Positions 28,872 through 39,081 of a DNA stretch of 54,473 nt are shown here, piece after piece. The stretch's first letter is position 1. Every line of letters starts with the position of its first letter. A program made the translations under genes and the position numbers. A model generated the notes under the pieces. The model was not told the DNA's origin and searched no databases. It saw only the letters and a list, made by a program, of their open reading frames with translations. The stretch is from Hondaea fermentalgiana (lineage: Eukaryota > Sar > Bigyra > Thraustochytrida > Thraustochytriidae). The stretch is taken from the NCBI GenBank assembly GCA_014084085.1, contig NPFB01000183.1:1-54473 (forward strand), written 5' to 3'.

Positions 28872-31400
28872 AACACTACATTCGCAACTGAAGCAGTAGA
28901 AGCCATTTCGATCGATCAGGATCAGCCGGCCGAGTTCGAAAAACCGTCGAGTCATTGTGTCCAAATCGCTCTTGTTCAATCTTTGAGGGGGGGGGGGGCG
29001 GAGGGAGAGAAGCAAGGAAAGTTGCTTTCTTCACGCAAAGAAGCAAAGCGATAAAGAAGTCCTTTCTATTTCTCCAATGGAAGCTGGTAAATAAATCTTT
29101 GCAAAAAAGCAAAAATGCGTTAGACTCTCATCGCGTTGCATGGACTAATCTGTCTAAATCGCGTTTTATGGACTAATTTGTCGAACTCGCGTCAGGAACG
29201 CAATCACCAAAGCAACGGCTGATGATTTCGCGCGGGATTTGCAAGACTTCAACGAGGACTTTTTTCCAGGCCTCTTTGGAAAATTGTTTCACTTATTGTG
29301 TGCAGGCCTGTTTTCATTCTTATCCAATTCAGAGATTATCTCAAATTCTTTGACTCCTTTCATGCGGTGTTGATTTCATTTACATGCACGCGAGGCGTCT
29401 TCAGCACTTACACGTCTTCTCAATGATGCCATGCGTCAAGGAGGCGGACGACATGCAATGTCGATTTTCGTTCTGGCTGCTTGAGCAGCAGCAGGTGCTG
29501 AACTAGAAAATAAACACAATAAATTCCCCTTTCAACGCGTCCGAACGTTGCAAGTCACAGAGCTCACTCACCTTTCTGAAATCTAAAGAAACTGCCTCGG
29601 GACGCTCGCCAGCCAGCCAGCCAGCCAGATAGCTAGCCAGTCTGGGCGCCTTTGCCTTGCGAGGGGCGAACGAACATGCAGCCGGCCTGCCCCGCGAGAC
29701 GTGAAGCGAGCCAGACCAAGGACCAGTAGTTTCCGCTTGTGTGCGCGCGAAAAGAATCGCTGGTCCGCAAGACGGTTAAAGTACCACCTTCCCGCGTCAC
29801 TCTTCCATCTCGGCGGAGTGCACCTACACACATGCGCTAACAGTAGACGAATGAGTTTCCACGCGCGTAGAGGCTACGTACGTACGCGGCAAGAAAAGAA
29901 GAAACCTTGCGCCGGCTTCCTTCCTTGCTCACTTCCTTCCGTCGGGTCCTTCCTTGAAGTTGCGCCTAGCGTCGGCCGCGCAGGCCTCGCGGCGTCGGTT
30001 CCCTCGGGACCGTTTGAGACGAGATCCGACTTGGCTCCCTCCCGGACGTCAGGATGGCCAGTACTCGAAGGCGGGCAGGCGCACGCATCGCGCGTCCCAC
30101 CTCGAGCCGCTTCGCGCACGCGGAGACACAAATCCGTTGGCTCCAAGGACCTCGAGTCCGAGTCATTCGAGTTTTGCCTCCCCGAGTTGAACTTTATACA
30201 GTGGCCTCGCAGGGGCACTCGTTTGTCCACCGTTTGTTCCCGCCGCTGTCGCGCGCGCGGTTGACAGTTCACAGTTCTGAGAGGGCGAGAGAAAATCGTC
30301 CCATTGCGCGTTGATGCGTCCCGGCGACTGGCTGCGAGTCTCGAGCCCGCGCAGAAATCGGCAAGGCTTCTTTGGGCCCCGCCCGAAAATTCCGTTGCAC
30401 GCGACGAACGACTCGGAACTTGAACTCCAGCGAGCGAAGGAACGAACAAACGTACCGGCGAAAGAGGCGGGGGTCAAGATCTTGATTATCATTTTGTTTG
30501 CTTTTCAGCATTATCACGTCGAAAGTCCAACCAAATCGAGCCAAGCTAAGCCAAGCCAAACCAAACCAAAACCAAGTCAACTCAAGTTTCGAGCAAGGCC
30601 GCGACGATGAAGGTGCTGCTCCGCGCAGAGCTCTCCGAGTATTATTTTAACGTCGCACGTCGCCATGCACTCTACTGCTACTAGTACATACCGCCAGTCT
30701 GCGGGCGGATCGGATCGCGCTCTGCGAGTGGGAAGCAAGACCCTCCTCGCCTTCTTCCCTCGCTGCCGGAAATCTCGCGCACCACTCCACTCACTCCTCA
30801 TCCTCCGCGGGGACGCGCCGCGGGACGCGGGCCCCCCTCCCGGTGGACGCGCGTCCCCTTTTTCCTCTGCCGCATCTCCTGCATCTGTCTCCCTCGATCT
30901 TGCTGATTTTGTCGATCGTGCTCACGAGCTCGTCCTCGTCCTCGTCCTCGTCGCTGGTCTGGCTGAGCTCGGCCTCTCTCTCTCTTCCGCAGCTGCGCCT
31001 TCCGCGCGAAGTGCGCGCGTGCACGTGCTGCACTCACTGTCACTGCGCGCTCTAACATGTAAGCTGCTGCTGCCGAGGCTTCGCTCTCGCGCGGCGCGGC
31101 GGGCGGCGGCGAGAGAGAAAGTTGGCGCTGCGGCCGCACCGCCGCAGCTGCCCTGTCGGTGGCCGCAGCCACTGCCAGCGGCTCCGGCGAGCCCACGCCG
31201 CGGCGTCGTCGAGCTCCGAATCGGTGTCGGTACGCGCGCATCGCGCGCCGTGTCGTCGCGACGAGGCAGATGCTCGACGCGCGCGCAGGCGTGATGCATC
31301 CTCCGCGACAGCCTGCGCTGGCGACAGCGACTTGAAGATCACGATCCTCTGACAGCATCGCCGTCATCATCGTCATATTCTCCGCCTCGGAGCCAACAAG

Positions 31401-31429
31401 CGTGCGTGCGTGCGTGCGTGCGTGCGTGC
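31401..31429. repeat. (CGTG)n microsatellite
   Basis: A run of seven CGTG/GTGC units. Frames through it read as Cys-Val-Arg-Ala repeats and are artefacts. Confidence 0.85.
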
Positions 31430-32185
31430 TTGTCGCCCCTTTTTGCGTTCACTTGGCCGCCCGCGTGGATGCCTGCGCAGCCACCAGTCAGCCTCAGCCT
31501 TTCACCTTCTTCGTGGCTGGCTGGCAGTGGCAGTGGCTGGCTGCCGCGGACCTGCGCCGCGAGGCTTCGGAGCCGAGCTCATCGATCGATCTTGCGACGA
31601 AACGATCTTTTCTTCGCGCGCATGTATGATGCATTCCTTCGTTCGACTCCATTCCATTGCACGCCTTGACCGAGTGTCTTCCCCGCGCCGCAGGGGCCGG
31701 CCAATCAAAAAGCGCCTCCGCGCCGCGCCAAGGCCCGGCCGGCCGCCACCCAGTTTTACTTGTTAGGCTTCGGAAGCAATCCATCGATCGATTGATCGTT
31801 ATAAAAATAGTAGCAGGAGCTAGGCGCCTATGGCCTCCCCCTTGTCTCTGTCAAAAACAAAGAAAGCAACCTTGCTCTTGACGAGCTGCCAAGATCCTAC
31901 TACGTACCTATACCTATTTCTCGGAGCCGCCGACGACCGAGCTTTCCACGCACATCAGCTAGCTGCAGCTGCAGCTGCAGCACAGCTAGCTGTGTCTCCG
32001 CGGCATCCGAGCAAGCCAGGAAGCACAGCAGGCGCCAACGGCAGGAAGGAGGCGAGGGAGCCGGGCCGCGCCGCGCCGCGCTTCCGGTACCTTTTCCCCC
32101 TTCAACTCACGGTTAGTCAGTGTTAGTTAGTTAGCCAGAGTCAGCTGGCGCACGCACGGGTGCGCCGCCCCGCCGCTGTCGTGCG

Positions 32186-32285
32186 NNNNNNNNNNNNNNN
32201 NNNNNNNNNNNNNNNNNNNNNNNNNNNNNNNNNNNNNNNNNNNNNNNNNNNNNNNNNNNNNNNNNNNNNNNNNNNNNNNNNNNNN
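32186..32285. other. Assembly gap 2 (100 N)
   Basis: Exactly 100 N, a placeholder for a scaffold gap of unknown length. It lies in GC-rich sequence ((GCGGGCGG)-like on its right). Confidence 0.98.
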
Positions 32286-32621
32286 GCGGGCGGGCGGTGG
32301 GGCGAGGCGAGAGAACGGGCCTGAGGGGCGGGGAGGGGCGAGGACCATGCTATCCATGGCTGGTTGGCACACCATTGCGCGCCGCGGAGGCGGATCGAAT
32401 CGAGTATGGAGCCGAGCCAAGACGAGTCGTCTTCGGTTTTCTCTCGAGTTGACTCGCGGCGAGGAGAGCAAGTTTACGCTGCACAGCGTTTGGGTCATCA
32501 TGTCAATCAATCGCCTGATTGGCTGATCAACCATCGATCGAGCGATCATTAAACGCCCAAATTCTTCCCGCGTCCCTGACCATTCTTGTGTAGGTAGAGG
32601 TTGTCCGCCTGCAAACCCGAG

Positions 32622-32712
32622 ACTCGCCTCGACTCGACTCGGCCCGGCTCGCCTCCACTAGCCTCGACTCGCCTCCACGAGCCTCGACTCACCTCGACCT
32701 CACCTCGACTCG
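32622..32712. repeat. Degenerate CTCGA/CCTCGACTCG pentamer repeat
   Basis: About 90 bases built from CTCGA and CTCGC units, roughly 300 bases upstream of the GH114 gene. The same pentamer occurs as six perfect units in the HMG-box gene intron (43511-43540). Confidence 0.75.
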
Positions 32713-33010
32713 CCTCAACAACAACACGCTGCCGGCACGAACGAGACGCAGGCAGAACGCCATCGATCGATTGATCGATCTGTGTGTCTCAGACGTCTGT
32801 CTGGTAGCCTCTCGGCATCGGTGGCGAGGTGACACCACGTGAGGTGAGGCAAGGAAAGGCAAAAAAGGCGACTGCTGATAAGGCGAGAAAAAAGGCAACC
32901 AGCCGTCACCGCGGGCGCGGAGTATCGATCGGGCCAAGCAAGGCCCTCTGCCTCTCGGCCGAGAAGTTGAGGCAGACGCGAGACCGTCTCGGCTCCCGGC
33001 TCGTCTCGCG

Positions 33011-34735
33011 ATGGAGGCCAGGCGTGCGCACGGCCCGAGCCGCGCGGTGGCCAAGACCCGTGCGGGAGCATGGTTCGCGCTCGCGGTGGTCATGGCACTT
33101 GTGAGCCACTGCCATGCGGCGCGGCACGTGCGGCTCCCCAAGACCACGACGTGGGCGAACCTCGCGTGGGGGTTCAAGAACGGCGCCAAGGACGAGACCG
33201 TGGACGGCCGCAAACTCGTGCTGGTCGATCTCTTTGACGAAACCATTGACGGTGAACCGGCAGCGGACAAGATGGCGCAGCTGATCGAAGAGGACCACAT
33301 TGTCATGTGCTACATGAGCGCCGGCACCGCCGAGGATTGGCGTCCGGACTTTGACGACTTCAAACCGCTCTCCATGAGCCAGTCCAACAACTGGCCCAGC
33401 GAGTTCTACCTCGACATCTCGCAAACAGACGCTCTCCTGGCCCTCATGCAAAACCGACTCGAGCTCGCCGCCGCCAAGGGCTGCCATGTCATCGAGCCGG
33501 ACAATGTCGACTGCTTTGACAACCAAGAGTGCTACGGCGGACTCAGCAACGACTTTGATAGCTCCCTGTACAAGAACAAGGCAGCATACGCCAAGGCTTT
33601 GCAAATCACCTACCTCAAAGGCCTTGCCACAGCCGCGCATAATCTCGGACTCTCCATTGTGCTCAAGAACGCAGCTTCCATTGTTCCCGACATTGAGAGC
33701 TATTTCGACGGCGTCCTCACCGAGAACTGCGCAAAGTGGGACGAGTGCGACGCCTTTGCTGTTTTTCCCAACACGAACCGGGCTCACTTTGACACCGAGT
33801 ACGTAAGCGACTCTCTCGAGGCGGCGGCCAAGCGCGCCTGCTCGCAGGAGGCCGTCTTGCAGTCCAAGTACTGCCAATCCAACAAGGGTGAGTGGCTATG
33901 CACCCGGGGCGAGCAGTGGAAGTCCTGCTCGTCTCCCGAAAGCACTTTGCCAGCCACCGAGTGGGTCGAAGACGATGGCGGACAAGAAGACGACGACGGC
34001 GGCGAGCAGCAAGAAGACCCGAGCCAGCCCCCGAGCACGCCTGCGCCCACGCTGGCGCCCACGCCAGCACCCACGCGCGCCTACCCGTCGTGCCCTCGCA
34101 AGTTTAGCCGCGGCACAGCCAACCCCATGGACGTTGTCTTTGTGCTGGAGAACATGAACGGCGGTGGTAAAGGCGTCACATCTTCTGACTTTGCAGCCAT
34201 CAAGGCCGCCACAGCGCGCCTCGCGCTTGGAGTGACGGAATCGCTCTTTGATACGCTCGACGACCCATCATCAATCAATTTCGCGCTCGTCGATGCTTTC
34301 AAGGCTGCGCCGGCTACGACCACGCTTGCTCCGCTTTCGGACTTTCTCTCTGCGCTGGAAGACTTGTCTTACCGTGGCAAGAATTCCGGCAACAAAGCGA
34401 CCCTGTACATGGACAAGGCGCTCACGCAAGCGGTGTCCACCTTTTCTACAGATGATACGACGCATCGGCGCGTGATTGCGGTCTTTACCAAGAACATCAA
34501 CGGCGCAACGTCGAATAGGGAGTCTTTTGTGCAGGCTGTGGCCGAGGCCGAAGCAGCAGGCATCAGCGTGATTCTCTTTCCAGTCGACGCAGAGAAATCG
34601 ACCTTGAAATCTTTCAAAGCTGAGGACATTCGCAAGACGGTCCCTGTCATCAAGGCCAAAAAATTGGACATGCTTGACTCCAACAAGTGGGAGCGCAAGG
34701 CCATGAACAAAGGACTTTGCCCGGCCTCGGCGTAA
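33011..34735 (+). CDS. Secreted GH114-type glycosidase fused to a vWA-like domain
   Basis: 574 aa. Basic N-terminus, then a hydrophobic stretch (about 18-32) ending in an Ala-x-Ala-type site (SHCHA-A), so a signal peptide is likely and the protein enters the secretory route. Residues about 38-280 are a TIM-barrel of the glycoside hydrolase 114 / TM1410 type. The family includes endo-alpha-1,4-polygalactosaminidases that cut galactosamine-rich exopolysaccharide. Visible family features are the TTWANLAWG start, MCYMSAGTAEDWRPDF, the acidic IEPDNVDCF strand end and IVLKNA. A Cys-containing segment, an acidic run and a Pro/Thr/Ala-rich linker (about 340-357) follow. Residues about 373-565 look like a von Willebrand A domain, but the metal-site DxSxS is replaced by VLENMNG, so metal binding is probably lost. 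The substrate is not shown. Confidence 0.87.
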   Translation: MEARRAHGPSRAVAKTRAGAWFALAVVMALVSHCHAARHVRLPKTTTWANLAWGFKNGAKDETVDGRKLVLVDLFDETIDGEPAADKMAQLIEEDHIVMCYMSAGTAEDWRPDFDDFKPLSMSQSNNWPSEFYLDISQTDALLALMQNRLELAAAKGCHVIEPDNVDCFDNQECYGGLSNDFDSSLYKNKAAYAKALQITYLKGLATAAHNLGLSIVLKNAASIVPDIESYFDGVLTENCAKWDECDAFAVFPNTNRAHFDTEYVSDSLEAAAKRACSQEAVLQSKYCQSNKGEWLCTRGEQWKSCSSPESTLPATEWVEDDGGQEDDDGGEQQEDPSQPPSTPAPTLAPTPAPTRAYPSCPRKFSRGTANPMDVVFVLENMNGGGKGVTSSDFAAIKAATARLALGVTESLFDTLDDPSSINFALVDAFKAAPATTTLAPLSDFLSALEDLSYRGKNSGNKATLYMDKALTQAVSTFSTDDTTHRRVIAVFTKNINGATSNRESFVQAVAEAEAAGISVILFPVDAEKSTLKSFKAEDIRKTVPVIKAKKLDMLDSNKWERKAMNKGLCPASA

Positions 34736-35482
34736 GATAGAGCCTGAATAACCCGGCACAGTTTGCATGCATTGCAATAGATAGAATTCCTCGACTCTGA
34801 CTCTCTGAAAATACTGCTAGCATCGGAATGCCTCGAGTGAATGAATGAATGAATGAATGGCTCCGGCCAACGATCCTGATCGACCCTGACCCACTCGTGG
34901 CGGATCTGACTGACTGACCTCTTTGTCTTTTTCCATTTTTCTCTGTTTTCAACACCTTCGTAATGAATGATTTGATTTGCCTCTATATACACTGATTCGA
35001 GCATCACTCAGAGCCATTCTATACCAGCTTGACTCGGTCTTCTCTGATGCTCTCTCTGATGCTCTCTCTGATGCTCTCTCTGATGCTGGTATGCCATGCA
35101 GCAGTGGGTGTCTCGCACATGCTCGGAAAACAAACAAACAAACAAACAAACAAAACCAAAGTGAAAAAACAAAGCAAAACACGAACGTTGGTCAAAGTCG
35201 CCCGTCGGGCCAAGAAAGTGAGGTTGGGACCCGCTCCAAGGGAGCTTAGCTGGCTTGCGCGCGAGCTAATACGCAACCCTTGCGTAACCTCACTGCGCAG
35301 AGCTGCTTCTCGCGTGTAGCGTTAACGTTTGCCTCTGACAAGGCCAGCAGTCACTTCTGGCGGATTGTGAGATTTGCGGACTGCTCGCGTGCCCAGCCTC
35401 TCTTACGCGCGAGAGAACCGCGCGGACGGCGAGACGCGGCCGGCCTCAGGTCGCCCTACCTCTTGGCATCTGCTGCATTGTC
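34736..35482. other. Intergenic spacer with 12-mer and AAAC repeats
   Basis: About 750 bases between the GH114 gene and the Cys/His repeat gene. It contains (GAAT)4 near 34840-34858, a 12-base tandem repeat at 35041-35086, and (AAAC)n near 35130-35153. It presumably holds the promoter of the downstream gene. No supported gene. Confidence 0.55.
35041..35086. repeat. 12-bp tandem repeat (TCTCTCTGATGC)
   Basis: Three full copies plus a 10-base partial copy of TCTCTCTGATGC, about 400 bases upstream of the Cys/His repeat gene. Confidence 0.88.
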
Positions 35483-37135
35483 ATGGCTGATGCTGTCGAA
35501 GTCGCCACGCCAACGGGGACCTCGGGCTCGTTTATGACCGGGTACTCAACACGTGGGGCTGCAATGGCGACGTCGGCGACAAATTCATCGTCCGTAGCGA
35601 CAACAGCAACAAGTACTACTACGAGTATATCCCCAGATCCACAAACTATTTCAGGCCAAGACCATGACGCGGTCTCTCACCAATTTAAAGTAGATAATAC
35701 AGATGCCGGACTGGGTGCTGTAGACGAAGACGTCTTGCCAAGAGTAGGCCGACAACCCATGACAAAGCAATGCGACGTGCCGGGATGCAAGGGATGGAAG
35801 GCACTCGGGGGCAAGTGCACGACCCATGGCGGTGGGAAACGCTGCGAAATTGAGGGCTGCCAGCACCTGAGCCAAGGTGGGGGATTTTGCATCTCCCATG
35901 GTGGCGGACACCGCTGCAAGGACCCGTCTTGCTCGCGATCGGCCCGGAGCGGCTTTGATACCTGCGTACGCCATGGAGCGCATACGAAACGATGCTCCAA
36001 GGATGACTGTACTAAAGCAGCGCAGCGAGGAGGCTTTTGCATCAAGCATGGTGGAGGTAATCGTTGTCGACACCCAGGTTGCGAAAAGGCGGCGCGAAGC
36101 GCTTTCAAGGTTTGCGTGCGTCACGGAGCGCGCGAGCGGCGCTGTGAAGAGGGAGATTGCACAAACAAGGCTCTCAAGGGTGGAAAGTGCAAGCGTCATG
36201 GCGGCGGGAATCGCTGCCAACATGAAGACTGCTCACGTGCAGCCGAGACTCGGTCCAAATTTTGCATCTCGCATGGCGCGCCGGGGAGGCGATGCCAAGT
36301 GGAGGATTGCAGGAAACACGCGATGCGCGGGGGATTTTGCATCCGTCATGGCGGAGGACGGCGCTGCGCGAACCCCAATTGCTCACGGTCGGCCGTGAGT
36401 GGGTCCCATCTCTGCGTCTCCCATGGCGCTCCCCGATCAGGGTGCAGAGAAGCAGGCTGTGAGCAACTCAATGCGGGCGGAGGATATTGCAAGGGCCATG
36501 GTGGAGGACGATGCAAGACGGAGGGCTGCTGGAAGGTTCGCATGCGTAACATGGAACATTGCCAACGTCATCAATCAAATGTCGGCGACAATTCGCAAGA
36601 CCCGGTTTCTGCCGCAGCCCCGTTTCCAGGACAGGAAACCACTCTGCTAAACTCTTCTCGTTCTTCTGCGCATGTCACTTCCGCCAACGAAGCACCGCTT
36701 CAGTCAAATGAGGCTACGGTGTCTCGGCAACCAAGAGACGAGGGAGATCACAATTGCTCGATTAAGGCTACCGAGGTAGGGGCACTCTCCGCGAAAGCGG
36801 ACTCTATGCAATGGGCGGCGCGAGGCTTTGACTCTGCTGACAATGGCGGAATCGAGCCTGGGTCTGCATCCCCACATAACGTTCTCGAGCAGTTTTCATC
36901 GGGCGCACAGCCACAAAACGAACAGGACGCATCCACCAAAGGTTTCGGTGACAACTCTCTCAATGACGAAAAGAGTCAATCTGAGAACGAAAGCTTGCGC
37001 CTTGCAGGAAATCGTCAGGCTGACCGAGAAGACGACGACGAGACCCTGGGGCTTTTGGCGGCTGCCGTCTCTGATCAGCTTCAAAAAGGCAATGCACCAC
37101 CGCAAGGTCAGCGTGCAAAGCGGCAACGTCTATGA
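35483..37135 (+). CDS. Protein with 11 short Cys/His repeats ('WRKY19-like' zinc-binding repeat protein)
   Basis: 550 aa, no intron. Residues about 96-372 are eleven tandem copies of C-x4-C-x9/10-C-x2-H, each about 24-26 residues. They alternate between two types: one ending GG-(F/K/Y)-C-x2-HGGG and one ending (F/H)-x-V-C-V-(R/S)-HGA. Three Cys and one His per copy suggest one zinc ion each. Proteins of this kind are numerous in oomycetes and other stramenopiles and are often auto-named 'WRKY transcription factor 19', although no WRKY domain is present here. A DNA- or RNA-binding or scaffold role is inferred. The first 90 residues are Ser/Thr-rich; the C-terminal 170 are polar and disordered, ending in a basic cluster (QRAKRQRL) that could be a nuclear localisation signal. 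Confidence 0.85.
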   Translation: MADAVEVATPTGTSGSFMTGYSTRGAAMATSATNSSSVATTATSTTTSISPDPQTISGQDHDAVSHQFKVDNTDAGLGAVDEDVLPRVGRQPMTKQCDVPGCKGWKALGGKCTTHGGGKRCEIEGCQHLSQGGGFCISHGGGHRCKDPSCSRSARSGFDTCVRHGAHTKRCSKDDCTKAAQRGGFCIKHGGGNRCRHPGCEKAARSAFKVCVRHGARERRCEEGDCTNKALKGGKCKRHGGGNRCQHEDCSRAAETRSKFCISHGAPGRRCQVEDCRKHAMRGGFCIRHGGGRRCANPNCSRSAVSGSHLCVSHGAPRSGCREAGCEQLNAGGGYCKGHGGGRCKTEGCWKVRMRNMEHCQRHQSNVGDNSQDPVSAAAPFPGQETTLLNSSRSSAHVTSANEAPLQSNEATVSRQPRDEGDHNCSIKATEVGALSAKADSMQWAARGFDSADNGGIEPGSASPHNVLEQFSSGAQPQNEQDASTKGFGDNSLNDEKSQSENESLRLAGNRQADREDDDETLGLLAAAVSDQLQKGNAPPQGQRAKRQRL

Positions 37136-37341
37136 AGCACTTTCGGCCAAGGTTGATTCTCGTGGCCAAGCTCTCTGTTGACTTTCTGTAAAATAACAAA
37201 GAAACTAGAAATAACCTTCCCCTGCGCGTTCTTCTCTTTTCAGGCCGTTTGTGTGAGGCTCGTGGCTCATTTATCGATCTGGTTGGTGCCCATCATCATC
37301 ATCATCGCAAAACCCGAAAGTCAGAACAGCTTCAATCAACG

Positions 37342-38770
37342 ATGGTACGTGAAAAGGAGCGATCGGGAGCGAGTCAGGTTAGGCGGGCGCGCGGTGCTCG
37401 CGAACCCCGTCAGAAGGGCGGTCCGTCGCAGCCAGCTCTTTCCCGAGCAGAGAACCCGCAAATGGGACAGAGTCATGGCGCGCAAGTAGTGGTGGTGGTG
37501 GTGGTGGCTAGGCTGCGTCAAGCGAGCGAAGATGACTGACGCACCCGCGAGCGTGGCCGCTGGCACTCGCGCGCGATGGTGACTGCCACAGGGACGATAC
37601 GCGCAGGTCGTCGTTGGCCCGGCCGGGTCGGGCAAGTCCACGTACTGCTTTGCGGTGCAAAACTACCTTGGCGCCAACGCCACGCGGCTGCCGGCGCTCG
37701 TCGTCAACCTGGATCCGGGCCAAGAGCGCACCGAGGAGCAGGAGGAGAAGCAGCCTTTTGATGCCGATGTTCGCGACCTCATCAGTGTAAGCGACGTCCT
37801 CGAGGAGCTGGACTTTGGCCCCAATGGTGCGCTCGTTTTCTGCATGGAGCATCTCGTCGATAATATGGAATGGCTCAAGGGCGAGATTGATGCCGTGGGC
37901 GGATCAGATGACGAGTACTTTATTTTCGACTGCCCCGGACAGATCGAGCTGTATACGCACATTCCTGTGCTCCGAACACTGGTGGAGCGTCTGCAGTCGT
38001 GGAACTTTCACGTGTGCGTCGTGCACGTCATTGATGCGCTTTTCATCGACGACACCTCCAAGTTCATTTCGGGCGCGCTCTTGGCGCTGACCTCAATGCT
38101 GAATCTGCAGGCCGCTGCCGTCAACGTAGTGACCAAGTGCGACCTGAAGAAAGAAACCTTGGGCGGCGGGCGTCGTCGCCGGCCTCGAGCAGGTGTAAAC
38201 ACCATTGGATATCACTTTGATGAGGCTACTGGCACGCAAGGCGCCCTTGCGCGACTCAAGGCGCTCGAGGAGGAGGAAGAGCGACTCAAGCAGCTTGGTC
38301 AGCTCGATGATGGCGACTTTGGAAACAATGACAACGACGATGACGATGCGGCCACATCTGGCGACAATGCAGACCTGGCATACGCCTTTGGCGACGAGGA
38401 GGGCGCTGCCGAAAAGAATGGCGCGGGTGCGGACGAGGAGGAGGATGATGAATTTCTCAACGTCGACGACCCCGAGTACTTTAACCCAGGCACGCATATG
38501 CTACGAGCTGCGCTGGAAGAAAACACGGTGGCTCCCAAGCTTCGCGAACTGAGCGAATCCATTTGCGAGGTGCTTGACAACTACAATTTGGTAAACTTTA
38601 TTCCGCTCGATATCACGAGTGAGTCCAGTTTTGAATACCTCATGGCCCACATTGATGCTGCCACGCAATACGGCGAGGATTTGGAGCCGCGGGACCCGGG
38701 CGCCGAAGAGCAAGAAGAGGCGGAGGACAGTCTCCAAAACGATGCCAAGGCTGCAGCACTCAATGAGTAA
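37342..38770 (+). CDS. GPN3: GPN-loop GTPase 3
   Basis: Proposed join of 37342-37344 and 37592-38770, 393 aa. GPN3 and its partners help assemble and import RNA polymerase II. The P-loop GPAGSGKST (residues 10-18) lies upstream of every in-frame ATG in the main frame, and a TGA at 37580-37582 closes that frame, so an upstream exon is needed. ATG at 37342 is followed by a strong donor GTACGT; the acceptor ...CCACAG ends at 37591. Splicing gives M-GRYAQVVVG, which matches the M-P/x-RYAQ start of GPN3 proteins. A fallback is ATG at 37456 with donor GTAGTG (MGQSHGAQ-GRYAQ). Other signatures are the GPN loop in FGPNGALVF, DCPGQIELYTH, the G4-like TKCD, and the C-terminal QYGEDLE that singles out GPN3. 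An acidic insert of about 100 residues (residues about 195-290) explains the extra length; human GPN3 has 284 aa. A GTG-started shorter frame would lose the P-loop and is wrong. Confidence 0.9.
37345..37591 (+). other. Predicted intron of GPN3, directly after the start codon
   Basis: 247-base phase-0 intron with donor GTACGT and acceptor CCACAG. It contains a GTGGTG repeat near 37489-37508. Evidence is indirect: the frame is closed upstream by TGA, and the spliced N-terminus fits the family. Confidence 0.65.
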
Positions 38771-39081
38771 AAACGTGTTTCCTAGAACGCAGCTGTGATG
38801 CATATGCATCACAAAGACCTTTTGGGGGAAAAGAACGATGCGAAGCAGGTATGTTTGCATCACATACTCTTTTGGATTTGATTTTCCCACGAGAACAAAT
38901 ACAAGACTTGCAACAGTGAGCGAGCGTCCGCGTAAGATGATTTTGTTTGATATGAATTATCTTCAGCAGCAACCAACGAGTTTCGATCTGTGCGTAATGG
39001 GTGAGATGCACTTGATGGGGCTTGTTTTTTTAGAACTTTGTAAAATTTGAATGTTGCGGCATCCCATGTCGTGCCGCGAGA

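Larger units (their letters stand above)
28540..33010. other. Gene-poor region with duplicated inverted repeat, simple repeats and assembly gap 2
   Basis: 4.5 kb separating the divergent VPS13 and GH114 genes. I see no supported gene. It contains a tandemly duplicated inverted-repeat element near VPS13, a G run (about 28987-28998), CCAG repeats (29613-29630), CCAAG/CCAAA pentamers (30528-30586), a (GTGC)n array, AGCTGC palindromes near 31960-31995, gap 2 at 32186-32285, and CTCGA pentamer tracts (32622-32712). A TATA-like TTATAAAAATAG lies at 31799-31810 but no gene follows it. A non-coding RNA or a multi-exon gene broken by the gap could be missed. Confidence 0.5.

Noticed and set aside
29701..30264. 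187-aa frame on + strand and overlapping - strand frame of 191 aa
   Set aside because: Both strands are open in GC-rich sequence, composition is Arg/Ser/Pro-biased, and no motif is seen.
31799..31810. TATA-like TTATAAAAATAG
   Set aside because: No gene follows within a sensible distance; it is probably chance in a gene-poor stretch.
32127..32549. Frame crossing assembly gap 2
   Set aside because: It reads through N and has no recognisable domain.
37532..37582. ATG at 37532 as start of GPN3
   Set aside because: It is in frame but meets TGA at 37580 before the P-loop. A 13-base intron after the ATG at 37576 would also fit the frame but is too short to be credible.
37655..37657. GTG as start of GPN3
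   Set aside because: This would remove the P-loop, which is encoded in frame just upstream.
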